From Pseudothermotoga_B sp051235805 (GTDB lineage Bacteria > Thermotogota > Thermotogae > Thermotogales > DSM-5069), in assembly GCF_051235805.1 (NCBI RefSeq), contig NZ_JBPNXV010000001.1, positions 1,240,001 through 1,304,000 of the forward strand: 64,000 nucleotides of DNA, read 5' to 3'. Below, in pieces: positions 44,539 to 52,687 of this stretch. Each line of letters opens with the position of its first letter. The stretch's first letter is position 1. A model generated the notes under the pieces. That model was not told the origin of the DNA. It made no database searches and saw nothing but the letters and a program-made list of their open reading frames with translations. The position numbers were made by a program, and so were the translations under genes.

Positions 44539-45437
44539 GTCAGTATCTCAAAGAAAGGTACGGTACAAAGGTCCATAGGCTCGTCATAGATGCTGGTTTC
44601 ACATGTCCCAACCGTGAACAAGGAACACCGTGCATATTCTGTGATCCTACCGGTAGTGGCTTTAACACCCTTCATAACCTCCGAATAAGAGAACAAGTGA
44701 TCAAACAAAGAGAGTGGGCAATGGCAAAATATAAAGCCGAGAAATTCATCGTGTACTTTCAAGCCTTCACCAACACGTATGCACCAGTTGAGATCTTGAG
44801 AGATAGATATGAAGAGGCACTCATAGATGAAAGTATCGTTCAACTCGCTGTCTCGACAAGACCTGATTGTGTTAGAGAACCCGTACTCGAATTACTTGAA
44901 GAGTTTCGCAGAAAAGTTGATGTCTCGCTTGAGTTAGGGCTTCAAACGACGAATATCGAGACACTGAGAAGAATCAGCAGGGGTCATGGACTAGCTGAGT
45001 TCATCGACGCGGTTCTAAGGGCGAAGAAACACAAACTTGAGATCGTTGTTCACGTCATCGTAGACCTTCCTTGGGATCGCATACAGGATGTCATAGAGAC
45101 TGCTCGAATCTTGTCTGTGCTCGATGTTGATGGGGTAAAGGTACACTCTCTCTACGTTGTCAGAGGAACAGAACTCGAAAATCTCTTCAAGACAGGGCAG
45201 ATTAAGTTGCTGGACTTTGACGAGTACAAAGAACGGGTCGTTAGATTCTTAGAAAACCTATCACCAAAGATCGTAATCCATCGTCTTGCTTCAGATCCTC
45301 CTAAAGATATGACAGTTGCTGGAAATTGGGGCATGTCAAAGATCGAAATAGTCGAACGAATAGAAAAAGAACTCGTCAAGGAAGATACCTTCCAAGGCAA
45401 AGAGTGGAAAGAATGGCAGAAGAAAAATGTGTTGTGA
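44517..45437 (+). CDS. Radical SAM protein, YhcC/TIGR01212 type
   Basis: Radical SAM enzyme of unknown reaction. The cluster motif is DAGFTCPNREQGTPCIFCD, with the long first spacing typical of the YhcC family, and YFQAFTNTYAP and STRPDCV follow. Family members usually begin with a short RY..LS.YLK.R(F/Y)G segment, found here at 44520 onward, but there is no ATG, GTG or TTG near it. The nearest canonical start is GTG 44439, 78 nt upstream inside the deaminase gene with no ribosome site. An ATT at 44517 has GAGGTGAT (44504-44510) at ideal spacing, so I place the start there tentatively. About 306 residues. Confidence 0.8.
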   Translation: MDRYRKLSQYLKERYGTKVHRLVIDAGFTCPNREQGTPCIFCDPTGSGFNTLHNLRIREQVIKQREWAMAKYKAEKFIVYFQAFTNTYAPVEILRDRYEEALIDESIVQLAVSTRPDCVREPVLELLEEFRRKVDVSLELGLQTTNIETLRRISRGHGLAEFIDAVLRAKKHKLEIVVHVIVDLPWDRIQDVIETARILSVLDVDGVKVHSLYVVRGTELENLFKTGQIKLLDFDEYKERVVRFLENLSPKIVIHRLASDPPKDMTVAGNWGMSKIEIVERIEKELVKEDTFQGKEWKEWQKKNVL

Positions 45438-45462
45438 AAAAAGGCGGGTATGTACCCGCCTT
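45437..45462 (-). terminator. Intrinsic terminator between convergent genes
   Basis: A perfect 10-bp stem (AAGGCGGGTA and TACCCGCCTT, loop TG) lies between the radical SAM and lipoprotein genes. Read on the minus strand it is followed by a run of six T, so it chiefly ends the lipoprotein transcript. On the plus strand only two T follow. Confidence 0.85.
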
Positions 45463-45471
45463 CAAAGTAAT

Positions 45472-47217
45472 TCAGTCGATGAAGAGCATTGATTCTGAGC
45501 AGTTTTCAGAAAAGGAATATGAAACTTTGAGAGCTGGAGAGATGGGATTGGTCAAATCGTAGAGATAGAGAGTCTTGCCAGCAGTTACGAAAAGCTCTTT
45601 GTCGAAAACCATCAGAGCTCTCAACAAAGACATTGAAAAATCTGCCTTTGTCATAGTCTGAAGATCGATCACAGAAAAACCGCTAAAGGTCCCAACATAT
45701 GCGTATTTTCCTTCGCTGTCCAGTGAAACGCATTTTGGATCGTCAGGCAGCGTCACAGAACCTAAGTGAGTAAGTGTGCCTGTGTATCTGTAGAAACTCA
45801 TAGTTTGGTTGCTGTACACGAAAAGCAGATCTTTCACTGTATAGCCTATACTACCAGGTAATTCCGCTATTACTACAGCCGGGTTTTCTACTTCTCGCAG
45901 CTGAACCACTGTCGATGTGTTAGTGCAAAGAAGTTCATCTGCCGAGACTGAGTTCAAACCTGAGGCATCGAACTGCTCTATTTGAAAATCGCTCAGTTTC
46001 ACTCTGTACAAGGCATTTGAATTCACTGCCAACAGATACTCGTTGTTGAAGTCTACTCTTGCCACAAATGTACTGCTGTTCATTGTGCTGATAACATCGA
46101 AGTCAGTGGAGTCGAGTTTTGTCATCTTCAGATAATTACGAGCAGAGACGTAGAGTTCATCACCAATGGTGATCAAACTACCTGGATCATCGAGAAAGGT
46201 CGTCTGTTTAACAACCTCGAAGCCTGTTGATGTTGCTCTTAGGCGATAGAGTTTCTTGGCATCAATTCCAACGAAGATCCTCTTGGTATCTCTTCTTATG
46301 CTGAAAATCTTTGAAAAACCGCTGTGAAGACCATCGGTGGACTTTGCGTTTATCACGTAATCGTACGTCTCACCTTCGACCACATCTGTGTCTGTGAACG
46401 TGCACTGTGTAAGTGATTCTGAGTTGAGTTTTAGCCAAAAGTTGCCGCTCTTTCTGTAAAGATCATAAGCCACAGCACCTTCAACGGGTTGCCAATCTAT
46501 CTTTATGCCTTCTTCAAGATTTGTGAGCGTTGCATCACTAACGGGGTTTAACACTGACAAAGATACCTCAACATTCAAGTTTCCAAAGCGATCTATTGTA
46601 ACGTTGAAAGAATTTGTCCTTCCAGGCTGCAATTCCAAGCCGTAAAAGCCACTTTGTGGTACTGTTAGAACCGTTGCCTGTTGTGAAAAGAGCGTGAACT
46701 TCACATCCCAGACAGCGCTTTTCAAATCGTTGAAATCAAAGATCGCTACATTGTCTTGAAGATCTTCTTGCTCACTATGCGTGATATCTCCACAGATCAG
46801 ATCGATCAGAAGACTGTCCACGTTGTCAGATTGTACCGTGACGTTCAAAAGAAGATCTGCACTGTTCAGCTCAAGAATCAAGTCACAATAGTTGTTTTTG
46901 TTTGCCTCAACCGTGACAGACTGTGAACCAATGTATATGACATATCCTTTGTCGTCCATCAACTGAACACTTACCAACCAAAGTCCTTCTTCGATACCTT
47001 CAAAGACAATCTCAGATACGGGGCAGGAAAAACTCTTTTGCAAAACTCTACCTGTTCTCTGTATGCTGATTGTTCCTGCAACTAGCTGTGTGTTTGGAAT
47101 GGATTTCAATTGATGTAAATTCACAACGAGTCTACCTTTGTTATCGGGAAGTTTCAAACACCCCCAGATCGAGAAGATCGCCAGTAGTACTGCGATCACC
47201 TTGAAAGACTTGCTCAT
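45472..47217 (-). CDS. Lipoprotein with fibronectin-III-like and propeller-like regions, unknown function
   Basis: A 581-residue protein with a lipoprotein signal peptide (lipobox ending IWGC, Cys about residue 20). Residues about 20-225 are beta-rich with Ig-like features. Residues about 230-310 look like a fibronectin type III domain (IDWQPVEGAVAYDLYRK, then DTDVVEGETYDYVINAKS). The remaining 270 residues have repeated short beta blocks (LYRLRATS, LYVSARNYLKMTKLD, LYRVKLSDFQIEQF, KYAYVGTFSGFSVIDLQ) that suggest a beta propeller. I find no enzyme motif; a surface-binding role is a guess. ATG 47217 follows GGGGGTG. Single-gene unit. Confidence 0.8.
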   Translation of the reverse strand: MSKSFKVIAVLLAIFSIWGCLKLPDNKGRLVVNLHQLKSIPNTQLVAGTISIQRTGRVLQKSFSCPVSEIVFEGIEEGLWLVSVQLMDDKGYVIYIGSQSVTVEANKNNYCDLILELNSADLLLNVTVQSDNVDSLLIDLICGDITHSEQEDLQDNVAIFDFNDLKSAVWDVKFTLFSQQATVLTVPQSGFYGLELQPGRTNSFNVTIDRFGNLNVEVSLSVLNPVSDATLTNLEEGIKIDWQPVEGAVAYDLYRKSGNFWLKLNSESLTQCTFTDTDVVEGETYDYVINAKSTDGLHSGFSKIFSIRRDTKRIFVGIDAKKLYRLRATSTGFEVVKQTTFLDDPGSLITIGDELYVSARNYLKMTKLDSTDFDVISTMNSSTFVARVDFNNEYLLAVNSNALYRVKLSDFQIEQFDASGLNSVSADELLCTNTSTVVQLREVENPAVVIAELPGSIGYTVKDLLFVYSNQTMSFYRYTGTLTHLGSVTLPDDPKCVSLDSEGKYAYVGTFSGFSVIDLQTMTKADFSMSLLRALMVFDKELFVTAGKTLYLYDLTNPISPALKVSYSFSENCSESMLFID

Positions 47218-47284
47218 CAAAACACCCCCATGCGAAAAAGTGTGATTGCTGAAAGATCACTAAATAAAAATTATCATAAAAGGT

Positions 47285-47331
47285 GTATTCTGATAAAACC
47301 AGTTTAAGAAGAATACCGACATTGGTATTCT
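47285..47331. promoter_or_regulatory. Inverted repeat and half-site upstream of the lipoprotein gene
   Basis: AGAATACC (47310-47317) and GGTATTCT (47324-47331) form a perfect 8-bp inverted repeat with a 6-nt centre. A further GTATTCT half-site is at 47285-47291. They lie 70-115 nt upstream of the lipoprotein start, where an operator would be expected. There is no T run, so it is not a terminator. Confidence 0.4.
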
Positions 47332-48229
47332 CTACAAATGATGAAGCAAAATCGCGCCCAAAGAAATGTTAAAAGGTTGAGAGATGCTGAAATGATGAGA
47401 GCTAATAGGAGATGAATCCATGAAGATGGTAGGAGGAACTTTCGAGGGGGGTATGCAAGGTGCAGAAATAAAAGGAATAGTGTTCAAATGAAGGTTAAGT
47501 CCAGAACATCTTTCTTGGTGTAGGAATGCAACTGTCAATTTCTTTCCTCATTTTCACTCTGAAAACTTGTTCTTCAGTTGTGTGGTTCTCATCTTTATTA
47601 ACTTTCCTGCCTTCTGACAATTCTCTGCGAGTTTTTTGAGTTTCGCACCGTTGATACCGATACAACTTAACTTCTCTATCTCTGAGATTCTCAGCTGTTT
47701 GGATCTTTTCGAAAACTTATGAATCTGATTTTGCAGCCTTTCCAATGTGGGTAGGTGATTTTGTTCATGGGGTTTTCATCAACGATCTATGTTTTTCACG
47801 GGTATTTCCCTTTTATAACGCTGTCTTGATACTTACCAACAACTTAGACCTATCCCAATCTTACGAAGGCGCCTTTATCAAAATTCCCAGGAAGTCTTCC
47901 CACAATATAATATACGATCTATCGGTGTAACAAAAGTTTCTGAAAGCCCGACTAAGACTGAAAAGTAATATCATCATTCGCTCAATCTTACAATTCAGGG
48001 GCATCTTGGAACTTATCCTCAACTAAGATCTCTCAGACTTTAATCATCGCTGTAAATGCTTAGAACTTCTACTAAGGTGAATGAATTTTTGCTCTATACA
48101 AAACTAGCTTACTATCTCATCTTCATCGAATCATCTGGTTTGTGAAGTTAATTTCAGAACAACCTTCTCAAAAAACTTCCTGAGTGGTATTCATTGTGGT
48201 AGATTTGATTTCGGTAGGCTTTTGTGAAA
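47332..48229. other. About 0.9 kb without a convincing gene, possibly decayed sequence
   Basis: Both strands were read through this gap. Only short frames are found. The most protein-like is a 63-codon minus-strand frame (47554-47745), lysine-rich, with SEIEKLSCIGINGAKLKKLAE; upstream of it, short minus-strand stretches such as TDRSYIILWEDFLGILIKA and YRNQIYHNEYHSGSFLRRLF are broken by stops in all frames. This looks like a decayed gene or mobile-element relic, but I could not identify the parent. No terminal inverted repeats or target duplications were seen. Confidence 0.4.
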
Positions 48230-48252
48230 CAAAAAGAGGGCTTAAGCCCTCT
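48230..48252 (-). terminator. Intrinsic terminator of the tRNA cluster
   Basis: AGAGGGC and GCCCTCT pair around a TTAA loop, followed on the minus strand by five T. It begins right at the CCA end of tRNA-Ala. Confidence 0.9.
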
Positions 48253-48328
48253 GGTGGAGCCGATGGGACTTGAACCCACGACCTCTACCGTGCCATGGTA
48301 GCGCTCTCCCAAGCTGAGCTACGGCCCC
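48252..48328 (-). tRNA. tRNA-Ala (anticodon GGC)
   Basis: Minus-strand cloverleaf: acceptor GGGGCCG with CGGCTCC, D arm GCTCAGCTTGGGAGAGC, anticodon GGC in the loop CATGGCACG region, T arm GTGGGTTCAAGTCCCAT, encoded CCA. Third gene of the cluster. Confidence 0.95.
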
Positions 48329-48400
48329 AATAACTCTGTTCACACGCAGTATCTGAGTTGCAAGAAGATTCAAACGAAGCCTTGGAACCACTCTAAAAGA

Positions 48401-48476
48401 TGGTGGCCAGGGACGGAATCGAACCGTCGACACCTGGATTTTCAGTCCAGTGCTCTACCATCTGAGCTACCTGGCC
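48401..48476 (-). tRNA. tRNA-Phe (anticodon GAA)
   Basis: Minus-strand cloverleaf: acceptor GGCCAGG with CCTGGCC, D arm GCTCAGATGGTAGAGC, anticodon loop ACTGAAAAT with GAA, T arm ACGGTTCGATTCCGT, encoded CCA. Middle gene of the cluster. Confidence 0.95.
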
Positions 48477-48484
48477 ACTCCCTT

Positions 48485-48559
48485 TGGTGGGTGCGGCAGG
48501 ACTCGAACCTACGACCTTCTGCTCGTAAGGCAGACGCTCTCCCTCTGAGCTACGCACCC
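48485..48559 (-). tRNA. tRNA-Val (anticodon TAC)
   Basis: Minus-strand cloverleaf: acceptor GGGTGCG with CGCACCC, D arm GCTCAGAGGGAGAGC, anticodon TAC flanked by GTCTGCCT and GAGCAG, T arm TAGGTTCGAGTCCTG, encoded CCA. First gene of the three-tRNA transcript, 8 nt from tRNA-Phe. Confidence 0.95.
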
Positions 48560-48579
48560 ACCTTGACAAACCATCAAAT

Positions 48580-48608
48580 ATCCTATCACACAACTCTTTG
48601 CTTTTCAA
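48580..48608 (-). promoter_or_regulatory. Promoter of the Val-Phe-Ala tRNA cluster
   Basis: On the minus strand TTGAAA (48603-48608) and TAGGAT (48580-48585) are 17 bp apart, with a TGA extended -10. The start of transcription would lie about 15 nt before tRNA-Val. Confidence 0.7.
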
Positions 48609-48658
48609 GTACCTGTCAAAATCTGATAGCCCAAAAACCGCACAAAATCGCTTTCGAT

Positions 48659-50233
48659 CTATCGATTGTTGCTGATTGAATCTACTAATGCTGTGAAAAG
48701 TGGGTGGGGATTTCCCACTTTTGTTTTCAGTTCAGGGTGATACTGTATGCCTATGAAAAACGGATGATCTTCCAGTTCAACGGCTTCAACGAAATTCGAT
48801 CGGGCGCTGATGACAAGTCTGTAGCCATCTTCTCCCGGAAGTTTGAAAAGATCGGCGTATTCTTCATGGTTGATCTCGTAACGGTGTCTGTGTCTTTCTG
48901 AGACGTCTTCGATTTCACCATAAATCTGCCAAAGCTTTGTATTTCTCAGAATTCGCATTGGCTGCGCTCCAAGTCTCATCGTCCCTCCGAGTTGTAAGAC
49001 TTTCTTCTGTTCTTCCATCAAAGTTATCACGGGATGGGGTGTGGTCGGATCGAATTCAGTCGAGTTTGCCGATTCGTATCCAGCAACGTTTCTGGCGAAT
49101 TCTATCACCATCAGCTGCAGCCCAAGACAGATTCCCAAAATGGGTTTTTTGTGTTCTCTCGCGTAGCGAATAGCTCTTATTTTACCCTCTATACCTCTTT
49201 TGCCAAAGCCCCCCGGTATGATGAAACCGTCGTATTCTGACAGAAGTTCACAAACTTGCTGCCAACTCATCTCCTCAAGTGCTTGGGAATCTACGATCGA
49301 TGGCTTTGTACAACCTGATAGAAAAACAGATTCGTTGATACTCTTGTACGCATCATCGGTACCGAGATACTTCGCTACCAAGGCTATTTTGTACGGTTTG
49401 AAGGTCTTTGGATAATCCCAGCGAAAATGAGATTCATCGAGCACGATTTTCAACCTCTGAGCGATCTTCTTGTGTACTTCGTAGTTCTTGAGCATCTCGA
49501 CCACAGAATAGACGTTGGGTACATCTGGAAGATTGATCACCATCTCCAGTGGTACACCACCGAAGAGAGCCACTTTCTTGACACTGTCTCCATTTATCGG
49601 ACTTTCGCTTCTAACAACTATCATGTCCGGATTTATTCCTGATCTTCTCAGAAGTTGAACAGACTGTTGTGTTGGTTTCGTCTTGAATTCATTCGATGCC
49701 TTTAGATAAGGCACGTAGGTTACGTGTATGAAAAGAAAGTCATCGGCCGACTTTTCCAGAGCTAATTCTCTAACGCTCTCGAGAAAGACTTCACTCTCGA
49801 TGTCTCCGACTGTGCCACCTATTTCAACGACATTCACATCTCCCTCAAGCGATTCAATTCTCCTTTTGATTTCAGCCGTCACGTGCGGAACTATCTGAAC
49901 AGTCGAACCAAGGTATCCTCCTTCTCTTTCCCTTTGAACAACCGATGAATACACCTGTCCTGCGGTTATGTTGTTCTTCTTGCTCATGTTTTCCCCTAAG
50001 AACCTTTCATAGTGGCCCAGATCGAGATCTGCTTCGTACCCATCTTCTGTCACGAAAACCTCTCCGTGCTGATTTGGATTCATCGTACCAGCATCGACAT
50101 TCAGATAAGGATCGATCTTCAAGACACTCACCTTTATGCCACACTCTTTGAGCAACCTCGCTAAAGAAGCGGAGAAGATGCCTTTCCCAACTCCGCTGAG
50201 AACACCACCAGTCACAACGATGTACTTCTTCAC
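48659..50233 (-). CDS. pyrG: CTP synthase
   Basis: Makes CTP from UTP, ATP and glutamine. The 524 residues have the N-terminal amidoligase domain (YIVVTGGVLSGVGKGIFSASLA, KIDPYLNVDAGTMNP, FVTEDGYEADLDLGHYERF) and the C-terminal class I glutamine amidotransferase with the catalytic cysteine in ILGICLGLQLMVIEF. The GTG start follows AAGGTGATC. It is the last protein gene of a minus-strand run beginning at kdgK or at the promoter near 52600, and lies just upstream of the tRNA cluster. Confidence 0.97.
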   Translation of the reverse strand: MKKYIVVTGGVLSGVGKGIFSASLARLLKECGIKVSVLKIDPYLNVDAGTMNPNQHGEVFVTEDGYEADLDLGHYERFLGENMSKKNNITAGQVYSSVVQREREGGYLGSTVQIVPHVTAEIKRRIESLEGDVNVVEIGGTVGDIESEVFLESVRELALEKSADDFLFIHVTYVPYLKASNEFKTKPTQQSVQLLRRSGINPDMIVVRSESPINGDSVKKVALFGGVPLEMVINLPDVPNVYSVVEMLKNYEVHKKIAQRLKIVLDESHFRWDYPKTFKPYKIALVAKYLGTDDAYKSINESVFLSGCTKPSIVDSQALEEMSWQQVCELLSEYDGFIIPGGFGKRGIEGKIRAIRYAREHKKPILGICLGLQLMVIEFARNVAGYESANSTEFDPTTPHPVITLMEEQKKVLQLGGTMRLGAQPMRILRNTKLWQIYGEIEDVSERHRHRYEINHEEYADLFKLPGEDGYRLVISARSNFVEAVELEDHPFFIGIQYHPELKTKVGNPHPLFTALVDSISNNR

Positions 50234-50245
50234 AAGATCACCTTC

Positions 50246-51172
50246 TCATGAGAGCTCTGAAATCAGCATTTTCTCACCGACTTCTTCTAGAAAGCTAACC
50301 AGCTCTTCTTTGATAGGGCTTGAACTCGATGTCCCTTGTCTTGTCACTGCAAGAGCAGATGCCGCGACTGCGACTTTCAAAAGGTCTTTCGACGGGAGCT
50401 TTCTCAACTTCCCCATGATGAAAGCTGCGTTGAACACATCTCCAGCACCTGTTGTGTCCACTACCTCCACAGGGTATGAGTCGATATGTAAGGAGGTTTT
50501 TTCAGAGAAAAGACTTGCTCCTCTTGCACCCAGTTTAACCGCTACTTCTTCAACCCCAGTTGAGAGAAGTTTTTTCACTGCTCTTTCCAATTCCACTTCC
50601 TTAGTGATTTTGAACAGTTCCACTTCGTTTGGAGCAACTGTATCTGCGTAAGCTATGATTTCCAAAACTGATTCATCTGCAAATCCCGCTGGATCGATGT
50701 ACACATACTTGCCATTTCTCTTCGACATCAACACGATCTCACGTACGGTTTCGATTGGTATACCGAACTGAATGAAAACCGCCGAGCACTTTTCCATGAA
50801 GGTCCAATCTATCATCTCCGGAGTGAGATAACTGTTGGCTCCCATGACGTGAAACATAGTGTTTCTACCCTTCGACTCCACGACGACGAAAGTCTTACCC
50901 GTTTGAGCGTTGCAACTCTTGACAAAAGAAGTATCAACACCGTATTTCTCTATCTTCTTCACAACACTTTGAGAGATCCCATCGTTGCCAACACAGGCTA
51001 TTAGATGACAGTTCACACCGAGTTTTGCCAAAGCTATCGCAGTGTTTGCACCTTTCCCGCCGACATCAACCAACGTTTTCTCGCAGTGGTGGTTTTCACC
51101 AATACGAAGTTGATCGATGTACAAGATAGTATCAACGTTGACTTTCCCAAAGACTGCTACCTTCTCGTTCAT
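50246..51172 (-). CDS. PfkB-family carbohydrate kinase, ribokinase-like
   Basis: Sugar kinase of 308 residues. It shows the N-terminal GKVNVDTILYID, the substrate loop VGGKGANTAIALAKLG and the C-terminal catalytic VDTTGAGDVFNAAFI with the base Asp (about residue 247). GGKGAN is typical of ribokinases, but other PfkB sugars (deoxyribose, nucleosides) are possible. The gene is 12 nt upstream of pyrG on the same strand. Confidence 0.87.
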   Translation of the reverse strand: MNEKVAVFGKVNVDTILYIDQLRIGENHHCEKTLVDVGGKGANTAIALAKLGVNCHLIACVGNDGISQSVVKKIEKYGVDTSFVKSCNAQTGKTFVVVESKGRNTMFHVMGANSYLTPEMIDWTFMEKCSAVFIQFGIPIETVREIVLMSKRNGKYVYIDPAGFADESVLEIIAYADTVAPNEVELFKITKEVELERAVKKLLSTGVEEVAVKLGARGASLFSEKTSLHIDSYPVEVVDTTGAGDVFNAAFIMGKLRKLPSKDLLKVAVAASALAVTRQGTSSSSPIKEELVSFLEEVGEKMLISELS

Positions 51173-51230
51173 CGTTCTTCTCTCCCTGATTTTTTTCTAC
51201 TCATCCTTGTGTAGTATAAAACAAAGTCTT

Positions 51231-51971
51231 TCAGTTGAAAAGATCTGGGGCAGCAGAAAAACATTCTTGCGCGAAAACAGAGAGATCTTCCTGAATCTTC
51301 AGATCACATATGTGATCTAGACCTGTTTCTCCTCTGTTCACTATGACGAGTTTTGCTTTGGCTGATTTCGCAACTATTGGAATCTGCGCGGCAGGATAGA
51401 CGACCAAAGAGCTCCCTAAGACGATCATCAAATCACACTTAGATGCATGTAAATAAGCATCGCTGATCGCTTCCTGAGGTAGACTCTCTTTGAAGAAAAC
51501 TATGTTGGGTCGTATCAATCCCGAACAACTACAGACTGGAATCTGTGCAACATCAAGCATCTCTTTGATCTGCGAAGGTTCAAATCTCTTGAAACACCGA
51601 GTGCAGTAATACTCAAAAACCGTCCCATGTAGTTCTATGACCTTCCTGTTGCCTGCTTTCTGATGCAACCCATCTATGTTCTGTGTGATCACAGCTTTCA
51701 AAAGGCCTTTCTGTTCAAGCTTTGCCAACATGAGATGTGCGGAATTTGGCTTTGCTTCAGTCATCGGTATCAATGCTTCTTTGCAGAATTCGTAAAACAC
51801 CTCGGGATATTCAAAAAAGTAATCTATGTCAAAGATACTCTCTGGGTATTTAGAGTAAAGCCCCGTTGGACTTCTAAAATCTGGTATACCACTGGCTGTG
51901 CTGATACCCGCGCCTGTCAAAGCAACGACATATTTGGAAGACCTCAGAAGTTCAAGGAATTGATCGGTCAA
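51231..51971 (-). CDS. NAD-dependent protein deacylase, Sir2 family
   Basis: Sirtuin of 246 residues that removes acetyl groups from lysine using NAD. Motifs: ALTGAGISTASGIPDFRS (about 17-34), ITQNIDGLH, the catalytic histidine in ELHGTVF, and the late GSSLVVYPAAQIP. The zinc site has CTRC, but the second pair reads CSC (one residue between) where most sirtuins, including the well-studied T. maritima enzyme, have two. TTG start after GGGTGA, overlapping the stop of the upstream gene (TTGA). Confidence 0.93.
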   Translation of the reverse strand: MTDQFLELLRSSKYVVALTGAGISTASGIPDFRSPTGLYSKYPESIFDIDYFFEYPEVFYEFCKEALIPMTEAKPNSAHLMLAKLEQKGLLKAVITQNIDGLHQKAGNRKVIELHGTVFEYYCTRCFKRFEPSQIKEMLDVAQIPVCSCSGLIRPNIVFFKESLPQEAISDAYLHASKCDLMIVLGSSLVVYPAAQIPIVAKSAKAKLVIVNRGETGLDHICDLKIQEDLSVFAQECFSAAPDLFN

Positions 51972-52552
51972 TTCTGTTCACCCTTCTTGAAGACAACCTT
52001 TGGAAAGACCATAGATGCCTTGTCTGGTTGCCAGTATATCTGGTTGAGTACCACCTTTGTCGGCGTAGGTTCTGCTGTCAGTATCTGAGCATCCTCTGGG
52101 ACAACTACTACGATTTCAGAATCGCCGACGGAGTAGATCGTGATGTCTTTGAGAGATGTATCAACTACACCATTTTCTACAGAGGCTGCGTTGGAAAGTC
52201 TTGCAATCTCAAGTACTTCAAGAATCCCAGATCTTTCGGTAATCGTCGAGTTCATCGATATCACATCTATCTGTCTACCAATCTTCTTGCTGACATCGTC
52301 GAAATAGCCCTTGAAGGTCGACAACGACGCTTGTTGATACTGATTTATGTACTGCTGCTGCTTGGACTTATCTTTGAAAAAAAGGCCAGCCGTCGCTGTG
52401 AAGGTTGCCTGGCCTGTGTAATCGTATTCCATTCTGCTTCTATAGTACGCTATCTCAAAAGGCGGTCTCTGTGTAAGTGTCGTAACAAGTTGTGTCACGA
52501 TGAAAAAGACTATGAATGCAATGAGTATGTAGAAAAGTGTTTTCTGATTCAC
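51968..52552 (-). CDS. Membrane-anchored protein of unknown function, possibly DUF4897
   Basis: A 194-residue protein with one N-terminal membrane anchor (about 7-27) and a mostly beta extracytoplasmic domain. I recall a Thermotogae-restricted family of this shape (DUF4897), but the match is from memory and not checked. No catalytic motif is visible. GTG start after GGGAGGAGG. It overlaps sir2 by 4 nt and heads the sir2-kinase-pyrG run. Confidence 0.7.
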   Translation of the reverse strand: MNQKTLFYILIAFIVFFIVTQLVTTLTQRPPFEIAYYRSRMEYDYTGQATFTATAGLFFKDKSKQQQYINQYQQASLSTFKGYFDDVSKKIGRQIDVISMNSTITERSGILEVLEIARLSNAASVENGVVDTSLKDITIYSVGDSEIVVVVPEDAQILTAEPTPTKVVLNQIYWQPDKASMVFPKVVFKKGEQN

Positions 52553-52573
52553 ACATCCTCCTCCCTTCTGCTC

Positions 52574-52601
52574 TCTATAGTACCACAGGAAGAATTGTCA
52601 G
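52574..52601 (-). promoter_or_regulatory. Promoter candidate for the DUF4897-sir2-kinase-pyrG run
   Basis: On the minus strand CTGACA (52596-52601) and TATAGA (52574-52579) are separated by 16 bp, about 20 nt upstream of the GTG start. The -35 box matches consensus at five of six positions. Confidence 0.55.
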
Positions 52602-52666
52602 TCGATCTGTACTACCTCCTTCGTACCGTTCTTGATTTCCTTCAGAAAGACGAACTTCAACCTCAT
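52598..52666 (-). CDS. Tiny 22-codon ORF after the IclR gene
   Basis: An ATG-initiated frame of 22 residues, MRLKFVFLKEIKNGTKEVVQ and two more, begins 22 nt after the IclR stop. A weak GGCGG precedes it. Its composition is protein-like, so it may be a small protein or the tail of a deleted gene. It overlaps the promoter candidate of the next gene. Low confidence that it is translated. Confidence 0.25.
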   Translation of the reverse strand: MRLKFVFLKEIKNGTKEVVQID

Positions 52667-52687
52667 CGAACCGCCTTTCTCAGTGAA

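Noticed and set aside
47332..47538. 68-codon minus-strand frame rich in Ser, Pro and Ile
   Set aside because: No ribosome site and no family resemblance; the opposite strand also has short open stretches, so coding is not supported.
47745..47930. 61-codon plus-strand frame in the gene-free gap
   Set aside because: No ribosome site, no recognisable motif, and it overlaps the more protein-like minus-strand fragments.
48696..48722. Perfect 9-bp inverted repeat AAAAGTGGG / CCCACTTTT
   Set aside because: It lies within the conserved 3' coding end of pyrG (NPHPLF region), so it is explained by coding; it is not at a gene end and no T run fits the pyrG stop.
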